Source: Alteromonas confluentis (GTDB lineage Bacteria; Pseudomonadota; Gammaproteobacteria; Enterobacterales; Alteromonadaceae). From it: a DNA stretch of 64,000 nt. The notes under the pieces are model-generated. The model was not told the DNA's origin and did not search any database. It saw nothing but the letters and a program-made list of their open reading frames with translations. The DNA lies in NCBI RefSeq assembly GCF_001757105.1, contig NZ_MDHN01000028.1:1-64000 (forward strand), read 5' to 3'. Of the stretch, positions 35,426-44,842 are shown piece after piece (positions within the stretch are counted from its first letter, which is position 1; each line of letters opens with the position of its first letter). Made by a program: the position numbers and the translations under genes.

Positions 35426-37735
35426 ATGTCGCTCTTTATTCGGCTGTGCTTCGTTTTTACCCTTGTGGCAGGGATCGTATTCGCTTGCGTAAATCCTCAG
35501 TCCATTCAAATTGATACCAACCTGAACGATTTAAATCCAGAGAAAGTAAGCGACCCCGGCTTGCAATACGCCCTGGATTCGCTGACCAACGATATCAGCC
35601 AGCGCTTCATTGTGGTGGTGAAAAGTGACAACAAAAAACACGCCGCAGACGGCGCCAAGGCGTTGCAGTCTGCAATCAACACGCTGCCAGGCTTGCAAGC
35701 GCTCACCAATGAAAATCAACAGGGCGGCTACCTCTCTGCGATTACGCCCTACCGGTTTAATTTCCTTTCCGACGCTCAACGAGACGCACTTGAATCCGAC
35801 ACCCCGCAACAAATGGCGAGGGCCGCCCAGCGCAAGCTCTATCAACTGGGGGAAGGGATCAGAATGGTGCCGTTTGAAAAAGATCCCCTCGGTTGGTTTT
35901 CCGATTACCTGTTGGGGCTGACCGAGCAAATTGAATCCACCGAGTCTATTGAAGTCGAAGGGGAATACGTAAATACCTTCACCGTGATTTTTAATGACTT
36001 TCCTGGCGGTATGGCTGAACAAAACCAAGTTTATCAGCAAATTACCGAAGCAGAGCAATCTGTTCGCGATGAATTTAATGTATCGGTACTGCACTCCGGC
36101 ATGTTCTTTTTCGCAGTTGATTCTGCGCAATCTGCAAAAGCTGACATTCAACTGATTGCTGTGGGTTCGATAGCTGGTGTGCTGGTGCTCATGCTGCTGG
36201 TATTTCGCTCGTTATTACCGCTCACCCTGGCGCTCAGTTCCATTGCCGCTGGCGTCGGCTTTGGCATACTCACCAGCGTGTGGGTGTTTGGCTCTGTGCA
36301 TGTACTTACCATTGTGTTCGGTGCGAGTCTTATTGGTATCGTGGTGGACTATTCACTGCATTATTTTTATCACTTTCTATCGAGCACGTCGCAAGCAAAC
36401 GCGCAGGCTTCGCGACACCATGGCGTGCTGTACCGGGCCATGGTGCTTAGCGTGATTACCTCGCTAGTCGGTTATGGCGCCTTAAGTATTGCCGATTTAA
36501 CCATTCTAAAGAAAATTGCACTTTTCTCTTGCGCCGGTTTGGGCATGGCCTGGCTGTGTGTGATGCTGCTGGGCCCTTGGGTGGTGCGCCGTCCTATTGA
36601 AGCCCGCCAGACCATGTTGAAAGTGGTTATTGCGTCGTTGCAACGTGTTGTTGCCCGTCGCCCGAAAGCGCTCGCAGCCACTGGGTTATTACTCGCTGCC
36701 GGTAGTCTGCTGTATGTGCTGAGTGGTGGTCTTCAGGTGAATGATGATCCTCGCCATTTTTTCCATGTATCTCCTACGTTACTGCAGCAGGAACAAGCCG
36801 TCTCCTCGCTCACCCAGGTTTACGAGCCCGGTCGGTACTTGCTTGTACGCGGGCAAGAATCCCAAGACATATTCAATGCGCTAGAAGATTTTTATGCTTT
36901 TCCCGGTGTGAACAAGGCCGCGGTGAGTGGTATTGGCGACTGGCTGCCTTCGCCTGAAAGACAACGAGATGATTATGCTTCCCAGGCAAAACTTTATGGG
37001 CAGGGCGGCGTTCTTGATGTATTTGCTGCGGCTTTGGGATTGCCGGCTGAGTCAGTGTCACCGGTAAAAGCCGAATACACAAATGCTGCCGGAAAGGTCC
37101 TTGATTTTACCGAGCTATCAAGCCAGAACGCCACACTTCCACCGCTCTGGAGTGAGAAAAACGGGCAGATATACAGCTTCGTACTTATTCGCAAAAACAG
37201 TGATTTAACAGCGTTGAAGGCCGCTGCCGATTCGATTCCCGCCATTGAGTATGTGAACACCTTGGGCAATGCATCTAAGGCGCTTAAGTCTCAGCGCGAA
37301 ACCGGGGCTATGCTGTTAGTCATTGCTTACACACTGGTCGCGCTTTTGCTGGCGCTGTGGTACCGCAGTGTGTCTGTTATTCAACTTTTACTTATTCCCG
37401 CTTCAGCCAGTTTGATTGCCGTCGCTGCTGTGCTATTGGCCGGTCAGGCGCTCAATGTGTTTCACATCATGGCGTTATTTCTGGTGCTTGGCCTGGGTAT
37501 GGACTACATCATTTTTGCCCGGGAAATGGCAGACAAGCCTGATACCACCCAGCAGGCGATTCTACTCTCGGCGATCACCAGTTTGTTGTCATTCGGTTTG
37601 TTGGCGTTCAGCGCCATGCCGGTGGTGCAGGCGTTTGGCAGCATTATTCTGATTGGAAATACGATTAATTTTATTGCGGCGATAAGCCTGTTTAACGGCA
37701 AGCCGGAAAATAAGGAAAAAGGATCTCATGTCTGA
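35426..37735 (+). CDS. MMPL/RND-family exporter
   Basis: The 769-residue transporter has two repeats of one membrane helix, a large periplasmic loop and five helices. The first cluster of helices is near residues 240-400 and the second near 630-765. It includes the GIVVDYSLHYFYHF segment and its partner GLGMDYIIFAREM, with the Asp used in proton coupling. MMPL proteins export lipids. Here it would flip or extract the pigment lipid (ApeM role) and hand it to the LolA-like carrier encoded just upstream. The gene overlaps the ketoreductase by eight bases. Confidence 0.9.
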   Translation: MSLFIRLCFVFTLVAGIVFACVNPQSIQIDTNLNDLNPEKVSDPGLQYALDSLTNDISQRFIVVVKSDNKKHAADGAKALQSAINTLPGLQALTNENQQGGYLSAITPYRFNFLSDAQRDALESDTPQQMARAAQRKLYQLGEGIRMVPFEKDPLGWFSDYLLGLTEQIESTESIEVEGEYVNTFTVIFNDFPGGMAEQNQVYQQITEAEQSVRDEFNVSVLHSGMFFFAVDSAQSAKADIQLIAVGSIAGVLVLMLLVFRSLLPLTLALSSIAAGVGFGILTSVWVFGSVHVLTIVFGASLIGIVVDYSLHYFYHFLSSTSQANAQASRHHGVLYRAMVLSVITSLVGYGALSIADLTILKKIALFSCAGLGMAWLCVMLLGPWVVRRPIEARQTMLKVVIASLQRVVARRPKALAATGLLLAAGSLLYVLSGGLQVNDDPRHFFHVSPTLLQQEQAVSSLTQVYEPGRYLLVRGQESQDIFNALEDFYAFPGVNKAAVSGIGDWLPSPERQRDDYASQAKLYGQGGVLDVFAAALGLPAESVSPVKAEYTNAAGKVLDFTELSSQNATLPPLWSEKNGQIYSFVLIRKNSDLTALKAAADSIPAIEYVNTLGNASKALKSQRETGAMLLVIAYTLVALLLALWYRSVSVIQLLLIPASASLIAVAAVLLAGQALNVFHIMALFLVLGLGMDYIIFAREMADKPDTTQQAILLSAITSLLSFGLLAFSAMPVVQAFGSIILIGNTINFIAAISLFNGKPENKEKGSHV

Positions 37736-38459
37736 GCAAAAAAGAATCCTCGTCACCGGTGCCAGCAGTGGTATTGGTAAAGCAACAGCTTACAAGATGG
37801 CGGCGCAAGGCTTCGCCGTGGCGGTGCATTACCGCAGTGGTAAAGAGGCCGCGGAAAAAGTGGTCGACGACATTCTTGCTGATGGCGGAAGTGCTGTCGC
37901 TTTGCAGTTTGATATTGCCGACAGAGAAGGAACAAAAACGGCAATTGAAGCGGATATTGAACAAAATGGCGCGTATTACGGTGTGGTCTGCAATGCCGGT
38001 GTAACCCGGGATACTGCGTTCCCTGCCATGACGGGGGAAGAGTGGGATGGCGTTGTTCACACCAATCTTGATGGATTTTACAATGTGTTGCATCCGGTGA
38101 TCATGCCAATGATCAGGCTGCGCCAGGGTGGCCGCATCGTAACGCTGTCGTCGGTATCTGGCCTGATGGGCAACCGCGGACAAACCAATTACAGTGCGTC
38201 GAAAGCGGGAATTATTGGTGCAACCAAAGCCCTGGCTATTGAACTCGGTAAGCGAAAAATCACCGTAAACTGTGTGGCGCCTGGTGTTATCGAAACCGGC
38301 ATGATTGAAGGTGCTGTGGCCGATGAAGCGAAAAAAATGATTCCGCTGGGGACATTTGGTAACGTGGATGATGTTGCCAATACGATTGGATTTCTGGTTT
38401 CTGATGAAGCCCGATATATCTCCCGTCAAGTGATTAGCGTAAACGGCGGCATGTACTAA
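37728..38459 (+). CDS. 3-oxoacyl-ACP reductase, FabG-like (ApeQ-like)
   Basis: This 243-residue SDR has the NADPH motif TGASSGIG at 10-17, the CNAG motif at 88-91, and catalytic Ser142, Tyr155 and Lys159 in SSVSG and YSASK. It reduces the keto group after each condensation so that the dehydratases can form the double bonds. It is the last gene of the second operon, overlapping the MMPL gene. Length and motifs are those of FabG, and all key residues are present. Confidence 0.92.
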   Translation: MSEQKRILVTGASSGIGKATAYKMAAQGFAVAVHYRSGKEAAEKVVDDILADGGSAVALQFDIADREGTKTAIEADIEQNGAYYGVVCNAGVTRDTAFPAMTGEEWDGVVHTNLDGFYNVLHPVIMPMIRLRQGGRIVTLSSVSGLMGNRGQTNYSASKAGIIGATKALAIELGKRKITVNCVAPGVIETGMIEGAVADEAKKMIPLGTFGNVDDVANTIGFLVSDEARYISRQVISVNGGMY

Positions 38460-38494
38460 CTTTTTGTGAGTGAATCTCAATTAATGGAGAAATG

Positions 38495-39322
38495 ATGAGA
38501 TATTTAACGACAGCCATGATGGCACTGGTACTAACACTCAGCGTGTTGTCCTCAAAAGCCTTTGCAGAATTGACGCCGCAGGAACAACGACTAGCGGATA
38601 TGATGCTTTCCGGCGACATGACGCAACTTCGAGCGGCATCCAAACAAATTTACAGCGCGAAAATAGCAAACCCTGAATTGCTGGATATCGCTGCAGCCAT
38701 TCTGTTGAAAAAGTACCCTCACGCGACGCGCAGTGAAGTGGACTCACTGGCTTGGGTAGCCCGTGCCATTGGCGCATCTGAAAATGGACGTTATTACAGC
38801 GTGTTGTCTGAAGTGGTGGAAAAAACCACCATCGACAAACTGGAACGTCATGCTGACAAAGCCTTAGATGACCTTCCCGGTGCTGAAGGTGAACAGTTCG
38901 CTTACGGCATGTACATGTTGCCTGAAAAGCTGTACAGCAAGGAGTTGGATAGCTCAGTGATTAGCCGCCTTAAGTCGCAAATGACAGCGGGTGATCTGTC
39001 TAACCTTAAGCAGGCTGCGAAAGAAATGACTTCAAGAGAATTGAAGAGCCAGGCGCTCTGTGACATTGCAGCTGAAATCCTGCTGAGAAATTATGCGTCA
39101 GCACAGAAAAATCAACTTGATACCTTTGCCTGGTTAATGAATGCCATTGGACGCAGCGGCATGGCCCGCTACCACGATGTGTTACTGGAAGTTGAAGAAA
39201 ACAGTGAAACGAGAAAGTTACGCAAATATGCGGAATCTAACCGCGAAGCGCTCAATGAAGAGACGGCAGAACAATACAAGTTAGGCATGTTCGACGAGCC
39301 TCTGCCTGATTACGCATTCTGA
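38495..39322 (+). CDS. Secreted protein with two internal helical repeats
   Basis: No family is recognised. A signal peptide covers the first 24 or so residues (ending SKAFAE). The rest is two copies of a unit of about 110 residues: LDIAAAILLKKYPHATRSEV and LAWVARAIG in the first match CDIAAEILLRNYASAQKNQL and FAWLMNAIG in the second. Each ends with a GRYYSVLSEV/ARYHDVLLEV block. It is predicted to be all-alpha and periplasmic. Two ATGs (38492 and 38495) follow GGAG; the second has the better spacing. It lies 35 bp behind the pigment operon and could be part of it. Confidence 0.7.
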   Translation: MRYLTTAMMALVLTLSVLSSKAFAELTPQEQRLADMMLSGDMTQLRAASKQIYSAKIANPELLDIAAAILLKKYPHATRSEVDSLAWVARAIGASENGRYYSVLSEVVEKTTIDKLERHADKALDDLPGAEGEQFAYGMYMLPEKLYSKELDSSVISRLKSQMTAGDLSNLKQAAKEMTSRELKSQALCDIAAEILLRNYASAQKNQLDTFAWLMNAIGRSGMARYHDVLLEVEENSETRKLRKYAESNREALNEETAEQYKLGMFDEPLPDYAF

Positions 39323-39407
39323 TAGTGAATCATCACAGAAAATTGGGCGCTGATGCTGTATGCTTAGCGCCTTAATTTTACTAGTTAGTTAAAGGTTACC
39401 CCGCAAC

Positions 39408-40175
39408 ATGAGTTCCGAGCAAGCAAGCAGTTCCGGTCAGGGAAAGCGCCTCAATAAATACATCAGCGACACCGGCCATTGTTCCCGTCGGGAGGCGGAC
39501 AAGCTGATTGAACAAGAGCGGGTAACCATAAACAACAAATTGCCTGAACTTGGCACCAAGGTGCAGCCTGGCGATAAAGTGAAAGTCGACGGCAAGCTCA
39601 TTGGGGCTGTTGCTGCAGACAAGTCTGACCGGATTTATATTGTTTACAACAAGCCGGTGGGGATCACCTGTACCACCGAGCGTCATGTGAAAGGCAACAT
39701 CATTGATGCCATTGGTCACAAAGAGCGCATCTTCCCAATTGGGCGATTAGATAAGCCGTCAGAAGGTCTTATCCTGCTGACCAGCGATGGCGACATCGTG
39801 AATAAAATTCTGCGGGCGGAAAACGCCCACGATAAAGAATACGATGTGACAGTGAACCAGCCCATCAGCGGCCGTTTCCTGCAAAAAATGTCTCGCGGTG
39901 TGCCTATTCTCGGCACCGTAACTAAGCCCTGTACGGTAGAGTCGAGAGGCCGTGACCGTTTCACCATTATTCTAACCCAAGGGCTTAACCGACAAATCCG
40001 TCGTATGTGTGAGTTTTTAGGCTACGAAGTACTGAAGCTAAAGCGTACGCGCATTATGCACATTACCTTAGGCAATTTACGACCCGGACAGTGGCGTAAT
40101 CTTACGCAGAAAGAACTGGATGTGCTGAATAAAGCGGTGGAAGGTTCGTCGAAGACAGCGCCGGAAAAACGCTAG
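39408..40175 (+). CDS. rluF: 23S rRNA pseudouridine synthase RluF
   Basis: The 255-residue protein has an N-terminal S4 RNA-binding domain (KRLNKYISDTGHCSRREADK, residues 13-60). The RsuA-type catalytic domain follows, with the active Asp in FPIGRLDKPSEGLILLT and the LNRQIRRMCEFLGYEV motif near the end. RluF modifies U2604 of 23S rRNA. The start at 39408 is an ATG after a weak site. The gene is followed by a long hairpin and appears to be monocistronic. Confidence 0.9.
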   Translation: MSSEQASSSGQGKRLNKYISDTGHCSRREADKLIEQERVTINNKLPELGTKVQPGDKVKVDGKLIGAVAADKSDRIYIVYNKPVGITCTTERHVKGNIIDAIGHKERIFPIGRLDKPSEGLILLTSDGDIVNKILRAENAHDKEYDVTVNQPISGRFLQKMSRGVPILGTVTKPCTVESRGRDRFTIILTQGLNRQIRRMCEFLGYEVLKLKRTRIMHITLGNLRPGQWRNLTQKELDVLNKAVEGSSKTAPEKR

Positions 40176-40202
40176 TTACCCATTTTATCTACGCATAAAA
40201 AA

Positions 40203-40233
40203 GCCGCCTGACTGCAGTACCAGTTCAGGCGGC
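40203..40233. terminator. Hairpin between rluF and the small convergent gene
   Basis: GCCGCCTGA (40203-40211) pairs perfectly with TCAGGCGGC (40225-40233). A run of A on the left serves as the T-run for the minus strand; the plus side has no strong T-run. Confidence 0.75.
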
Positions 40234-40261
40234 GATAATACGTATCTCACATAAAATCGAT

Positions 40262-40582
40262 TTAGCTGGCCATACGGGGTGCGCAGTCAGCGAGTAACGA
40301 TTCAGCACTCGGATATTTCTGATTTCCCACCTTACAGAATCCACCAAACGCATAGAGCGCTTTCAGTTTACGCTCGACCTGTGGCGTGATGTCTGCTGCC
40401 GACAGTTTATGCGTTGCAATTCCTTTGTTGTCATGAACCTGGATATTCATCATGGTAATCTCTCTGTGGTTGTACAAGTGCGATAACTGCAAAAGATAAA
40501 GCAAGGACGTTGCCAGAATGACACCGAAAGAAATGGCAATAACCTTTACCGCAGCCCCGCGCCTTGTGTTATGGCATTTCAT
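40262..40582 (-). CDS. Small hypothetical protein, start uncertain
   Basis: No family is recognised. From ATG 40582 the product has 106 residues with one membrane segment (VIAISFGVILATSLLYLL). From the internal ATG at 40453, which has AGAGAG upstream, it would be a soluble 63-residue protein beginning MMNIQVHDNKG. The C-terminal half, with two Cys (GGFCKVGNQKYPSAESLLADC), looks like the real domain, so the short form is quite possible. It lies between rluF and a TonB receptor. Confidence 0.5.
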   Translation of the reverse strand: MKCHNTRRGAAVKVIAISFGVILATSLLYLLQLSHLYNHREITMMNIQVHDNKGIATHKLSAADITPQVERKLKALYAFGGFCKVGNQKYPSAESLLADCAPRMAS

Positions 40583-40816
40583 AAATATCTGAAAAGTTGT
40601 CTGGCTGAAAAAATGCACAGGAAGACAATATCATCATAGCTCAACATTCACGTGAATGTGCTAAGCAGCGTGAATTTTATTCCAACTACCGGGAATTTTT
40701 ATTCCACCGGCGGTGGCCCTTAGCTTACTTGCTCAGAGTAGAGCGGTGGTGTTGCAAAACGATTACAGAAATGACTACAAGAAAAAGGTGTTTCGTCGCC
40801 CTAAAGACATAAAAAA

Positions 40817-40860
40817 AAAGCCCCGACTGGGCTAACTTTACGTTACCGCGCCGGGGCTTT
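40817..40860 (-). terminator. Terminator of the first TonB receptor gene
   Basis: AAAGCCCCG (40817-40825) pairs with CGGGGCTTT (40852-40860), and a long A-run on the left gives the T-run on the minus strand. Confidence 0.8.
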
Positions 40861-40887
40861 ATTTCAATTTAAATTTCAATCTAACAA

Positions 40888-43428
40888 TTAGAATTTATAT
40901 TTAATTTCACCGTACACATATTGGCCGCGCAGCATATGGGTTTCAGCCACATAGCCGTATCCTCGGGCAGTGAATGGAGGATCGGTGTCGAACAGGTTAT
41001 TTACGCCCAGGGTAAAGGTGGTTTCATCATTAAACTGGTAGTAAGCCTGTAAATCCAATAGCGTTTGAGAGTCAACCATATCTGCTTCAGACACTTCGAT
41101 TTCAGATAAGGCCTGGAAGCTTTCAAATTCGCCAATGTAGCGCACAATACCCGTCAGACCCAAATCACCAAAGGTCCAGTCTGCTGTCATGCGGGCGCGG
41201 TTTTTCGGATAATTCAGCTCACCGGCGTATTCAATACCGTCTTTTTTGAACGAATCAATATAAGACCAGTCGAGACCAAACTTAAGTTGGCCCATATCGG
41301 CCAGATCAAGCAGATAACCAGCAGATAAATCTAAACCACTGGCTTCCTGCGAACTCAGGTTTACGTAAATGTTGTAAATCCGGTCGATTTGCCCCAGAGT
41401 TTCGCCAGGAAGTGGATCAAAACGGATACACACCGTACTGTCTTGGTTGTTACATTCGGCAGCGTAGATGTTCTCAACCGGGTTTTGATCAATCTTGTTA
41501 TCTTGTTCAATACTCCACAGGTCGGCAGTGAAGTCGAACTCATCAGTAACTTGCCAGACAATACCGAAGTTCCAGGTGGTGGATTCTTCTGGTTGCAGCA
41601 CCGCATCCGACGTGTAGATAACGCCGCGCTCACGTTCGCCTTCACAAATACCGTCTGACTGACAGCGGTAATAATCGTCTACCAATGGTGAGTCTTGTGA
41701 TGGACCTAAGCCGATTTGTGCCAGAGACGGCGCGCGGAAGCCCTGACCCCACGATGCACGTACGGAGAAGTTATCAAGTGGACGCCATGACACGGCCACC
41801 ATTGGATTGGAGGTTGAACCAAAATCGCTGTAATCATCGTAGCGACCTGCCAGTGTAACGTCGAAGGTATCGGTGAACGGCACCAGGAACTCTACGTAGG
41901 CGGCAGAAATGTCACGGGACGCTGCAGCAGAAATGGCTTCGGTACCGAAAATCAGGCCACGTTGGAATTGCTCATCTGGGTTATCGGCGACATCTTCCTC
42001 ACGGTATTCTAAGCCCGCTGCCACTTGCACAACCATGTCTGACACGGTGAACGCATCGCCGGCAACATTGAAGTTGAAGGAGGTCATGTGTGATTCACCC
42101 TGACGCACCAGGCTGGTGGAGATATCCGCAACGACATCTGGATCATTGTAGGTGCCGCCAAACGGGTTGTAGTTTCCAGCATCGATTTCTCGTTGCAGAT
42201 AATCTACCCGAATCCAGCCATCGCCAATACCACCGGTTTGCAGTGATTTACTGCGGCCTTTTTGGGCCGAGAGGTCGTAATCCCAGTTATTGATGTTACC
42301 GCGAATACCGGCCACTAAACGGAATGTATCAGACTCGATATTCCAGATACGCGGGCCTGCATCTACGGTACGGTAGTTGTTGATAATGATGTCCTGACCA
42401 TAAGGGTTGTCAGGGTGATCGGCGTTAACCGTTAAGCCTGCGGTACGACCTAATGGCGTTGCAGCACCGTAGGCGCGAGATGTGTTGTGCTGACCGGAAA
42501 ACTCAAAGTACCCTTCGGCATAGTCATTAAATTTTTGGTTGGCCATAACCATGATGCCGGCACGTTCTGCCTCGGGCAGAACCGCACCTTGAGGGCCATA
42601 GTCGTAGCGGCAAACGTTATTTACGATGTTTTCATCTGGGCAGGCCGCGTCGGGCGTTAATACACCGTCTACGATAAACGTGCCGGGGAAGCCCGAACTT
42701 GAACGACCATCAATACCATTTTCTGGCTGATACACAGTGCCGTATTGGCCTACTTCGTTGCGCATTAACGAGGTGTTTTTAAAGTAATCCAGAATAACGG
42801 TGGCGTTGCTGTCGTCGTCACCCGTACCCCAAAGTACACTGAAATTCGTTTCTTCATAGCTTGGGCCTGTGGTGCCACCAAAACCCGCGGTCACTTCAGT
42901 ACCTTCAAAATTCTTACGCAGAATAACGTTAACTACCCCGGCAACCGCGTCGGAACCGTATACTGCTGATGCACCATCTTTCAGAATTTCGATACGTTCA
43001 ATGGCGGCAACAGGAATGTTGTTGATGTCTACGAAGGAATTCACGATGCCTTCAGCAAATGCGCTGCTGGCAACACGACGACCATTGATCAGCACCAAAG
43101 TGGCGTCGGAACCAAAGCCACGTAAACTGATTGCCGCACCACCGTTAGCGGTGGAATCCTGGTTATTTCCTTGCGTTGAGAAGGTACCCATACCGGCAGA
43201 CGGCATGGTGTTGAGGAGTTGTTGTAAATTGGCGAAACCAGAACGGTCAATATCTTCGCGACCAATGACTTGAACAGGTGCAGCGCCTTCCAAGTCGTTT
43301 CTTTTGATATTCGAACCGGTTACCTGAATGCGTTCGACTTCTTCGGCAGCTTCTTGTGCTTGCGCGGCAAATGAGCCCAGTGCGAGGGAGATCGCTACTG
43401 GGAGTGTCGCTAAACTTCTTGTTTTCAT
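40888..43428 (-). CDS. TonB-dependent receptor, large proteobacterial class
   Basis: The ATG at 43428, with AGGGAAC in front, gives 846 residues with a signal peptide ending AAQAQ. The plug domain covers about 35-165 (ERIQVTGSNIKR, LINGRRVASS, ILKDGASAVYGSDAVAGVVN). The rest is the outer-membrane barrel, ending in an aromatic residue (GEIKYKF). This class, with the VTGSNIKR start, takes up peptides, sugars or other nutrients in Alteromonadales. The ligand cannot be told. No FecIR-like regulator is adjacent; a terminator follows. Confidence 0.92.
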   Translation of the reverse strand: MKTRSLATLPVAISLALGSFAAQAQEAAEEVERIQVTGSNIKRNDLEGAAPVQVIGREDIDRSGFANLQQLLNTMPSAGMGTFSTQGNNQDSTANGGAAISLRGFGSDATLVLINGRRVASSAFAEGIVNSFVDINNIPVAAIERIEILKDGASAVYGSDAVAGVVNVILRKNFEGTEVTAGFGGTTGPSYEETNFSVLWGTGDDDSNATVILDYFKNTSLMRNEVGQYGTVYQPENGIDGRSSSGFPGTFIVDGVLTPDAACPDENIVNNVCRYDYGPQGAVLPEAERAGIMVMANQKFNDYAEGYFEFSGQHNTSRAYGAATPLGRTAGLTVNADHPDNPYGQDIIINNYRTVDAGPRIWNIESDTFRLVAGIRGNINNWDYDLSAQKGRSKSLQTGGIGDGWIRVDYLQREIDAGNYNPFGGTYNDPDVVADISTSLVRQGESHMTSFNFNVAGDAFTVSDMVVQVAAGLEYREEDVADNPDEQFQRGLIFGTEAISAAASRDISAAYVEFLVPFTDTFDVTLAGRYDDYSDFGSTSNPMVAVSWRPLDNFSVRASWGQGFRAPSLAQIGLGPSQDSPLVDDYYRCQSDGICEGERERGVIYTSDAVLQPEESTTWNFGIVWQVTDEFDFTADLWSIEQDNKIDQNPVENIYAAECNNQDSTVCIRFDPLPGETLGQIDRIYNIYVNLSSQEASGLDLSAGYLLDLADMGQLKFGLDWSYIDSFKKDGIEYAGELNYPKNRARMTADWTFGDLGLTGIVRYIGEFESFQALSEIEVSEADMVDSQTLLDLQAYYQFNDETTFTLGVNNLFDTDPPFTARGYGYVAETHMLRGQYVYGEIKYKF

Positions 43429-43818
43429 GTTGTTCCCTAAATTATAAATGCACACTTATTGGATAATTCCACGTTTCGAAAAAACAGCATGACGTGGTCA
43501 AGTCTTAGGATTTCCTTGCTGCCCAGTTAATACTTATTGGAAATTCTCATTTGAAAAATAACGTGATTTTACAATTTGATAACATGCGTTAAATCAATGA
43601 GATACTGGGATGGTAGCAAGTATAATGTATACGTGTTGAAATTAGAGTGTCAATGGGGAATGTATACTTTTGTCTAATATGTGTCAGTTTGTGTAAGCAA
43701 ATCAGCTTGTTGAGTTGCGTGAAAAAGCACCGTAATTTATGCAATAAAACCTTTTTCTGGCATCACTGGTCAACCTGCTACATAATCGGGCCTGAAGTTT
43801 TTTCCCTTCCTGAATAAC
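43429..43818. other. AT-rich intergenic region
   Basis: About 390 bp between two divergent genes. It must hold both promoters, but no repeat, palindrome or small gene stands out. Confidence 0.4.
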
Positions 43819-44781
43819 ATGATTAGAAAAACAACGTTTGGCTTCATTGGCCTGGGTATTCTGGTGGCCTCCGCGATAACCATTAATGCCATTCACCACC
43901 TATACAGCATGAAGCGCATTTCCTTCGATCCTCAGCTTAGTGAAATCTCCGGCATTGAGTTTGATAAGCGTGGCCGCCTGTGGGCAATTAATGATAGCGG
44001 TGATGATCCGGTGCTTTATCAACTAAATGACGACGGTTCTATTGCTCGCCAAGTAGCGGTGACCAACGCCAAGAACATCGATTGGGAAGACATGACCCAG
44101 GATGCATTCGGGCATTTTTTCTTAGGTGATTTCGGCAATAACAACCAATCGCGAAAGTGGCTGACCATTTATAAAATCGAAAACCCAATCGATATAAAGT
44201 CAGACGAGACAGAAGCGGAGATTATCAAGTTCACGTACCCTGAAATGGACGGTTCGGAGATCGCCCCCGATCAACGAAATTTCGATTTAGAAGCCTTTGT
44301 AGAATTTGATCATAACCTGTACCTGTTTACCAAAAACCGGACATCGCCCTTCGACGGCATTACCAATCTGTATCGCATAGGCGATTCTGCCGCTAACTTT
44401 GACGCTGAGTTAATAGGTTCATTTAAAACCTGCACAACGCTGGAAAAACTGTGTTGGATAACCTCAGCGGCATTAAGTCCAGATCGCAAAATGCTGGTAC
44501 TGCTGGACTCCACCAGTCTTTGGATTTTTGAGAATTTTGAAGGCGATAATTTTTTCTCCGGTGATGTGTCGAGGATTGACTTGGGGATTGTGACGCAAAA
44601 AGAAGCAGTGTCTTTCTACGACAGCAATACCATTGTGTTTACCGACGAAGAGTTCAACGGCATAGGGGGCAACGCCTATGTAGTGAAACTAGATGAAACA
44701 AAGCGCAAGCGAATTCGCCGTTATCAATCGGATACCGTGGCTGACGAAGAGCCCGAAGCCTTGGCGCCAGAACCGCAATAA
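43819..44781 (+). CDS. Periplasmic or anchored beta-propeller-like protein
   Basis: The 320-residue protein starts with a hydrophobic segment (residues 7-26) that is either a signal anchor or signal peptide. The rest has the pattern of SdiA-regulated/esterase-like propellers: LSEISGIEFDKRGRLWAINDSGDD, then DWEDMTQDAFGHFFLGDFGNN, and DLEAFVEFDHNLYLFTKNR. Such proteins are thought to bind calcium or phytase-like substrates, but no function is established. The C-terminus is acidic and rich in Glu and Pro. It is followed by a strong terminator and appears to be single. Confidence 0.62.
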   Translation: MIRKTTFGFIGLGILVASAITINAIHHLYSMKRISFDPQLSEISGIEFDKRGRLWAINDSGDDPVLYQLNDDGSIARQVAVTNAKNIDWEDMTQDAFGHFFLGDFGNNNQSRKWLTIYKIENPIDIKSDETEAEIIKFTYPEMDGSEIAPDQRNFDLEAFVEFDHNLYLFTKNRTSPFDGITNLYRIGDSAANFDAELIGSFKTCTTLEKLCWITSAALSPDRKMLVLLDSTSLWIFENFEGDNFFSGDVSRIDLGIVTQKEAVSFYDSNTIVFTDEEFNGIGGNAYVVKLDETKRKRIRRYQSDTVADEEPEALAPEPQ

Positions 44782-44789
44782 ACCACATG

Positions 44790-44815
44790 AAAAAAGGGCG
44801 AAAACGCCCTTTTTT
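44790..44815. terminator. Bidirectional intrinsic terminator
   Basis: AAAAAAGGGCG (44790-44800) pairs perfectly with CGCCCTTTTTT (44805-44815) over an AAAA loop. It separates convergent genes and serves both. Confidence 0.9.
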
Positions 44816-44842
44816 CATATCTGTAAGCAAGCGCTTAAGCCG

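Noticed and set aside
35531..36151. 206-residue minus-strand frame
   Set aside because: It is antisense to the MMPL exporter and is a codon-bias shadow.
37692..38480. 262-residue minus-strand frame
   Set aside because: It lies antisense to the ketoreductase with its full SDR motifs; the antisense frame is His/Arg rich, without family signs.
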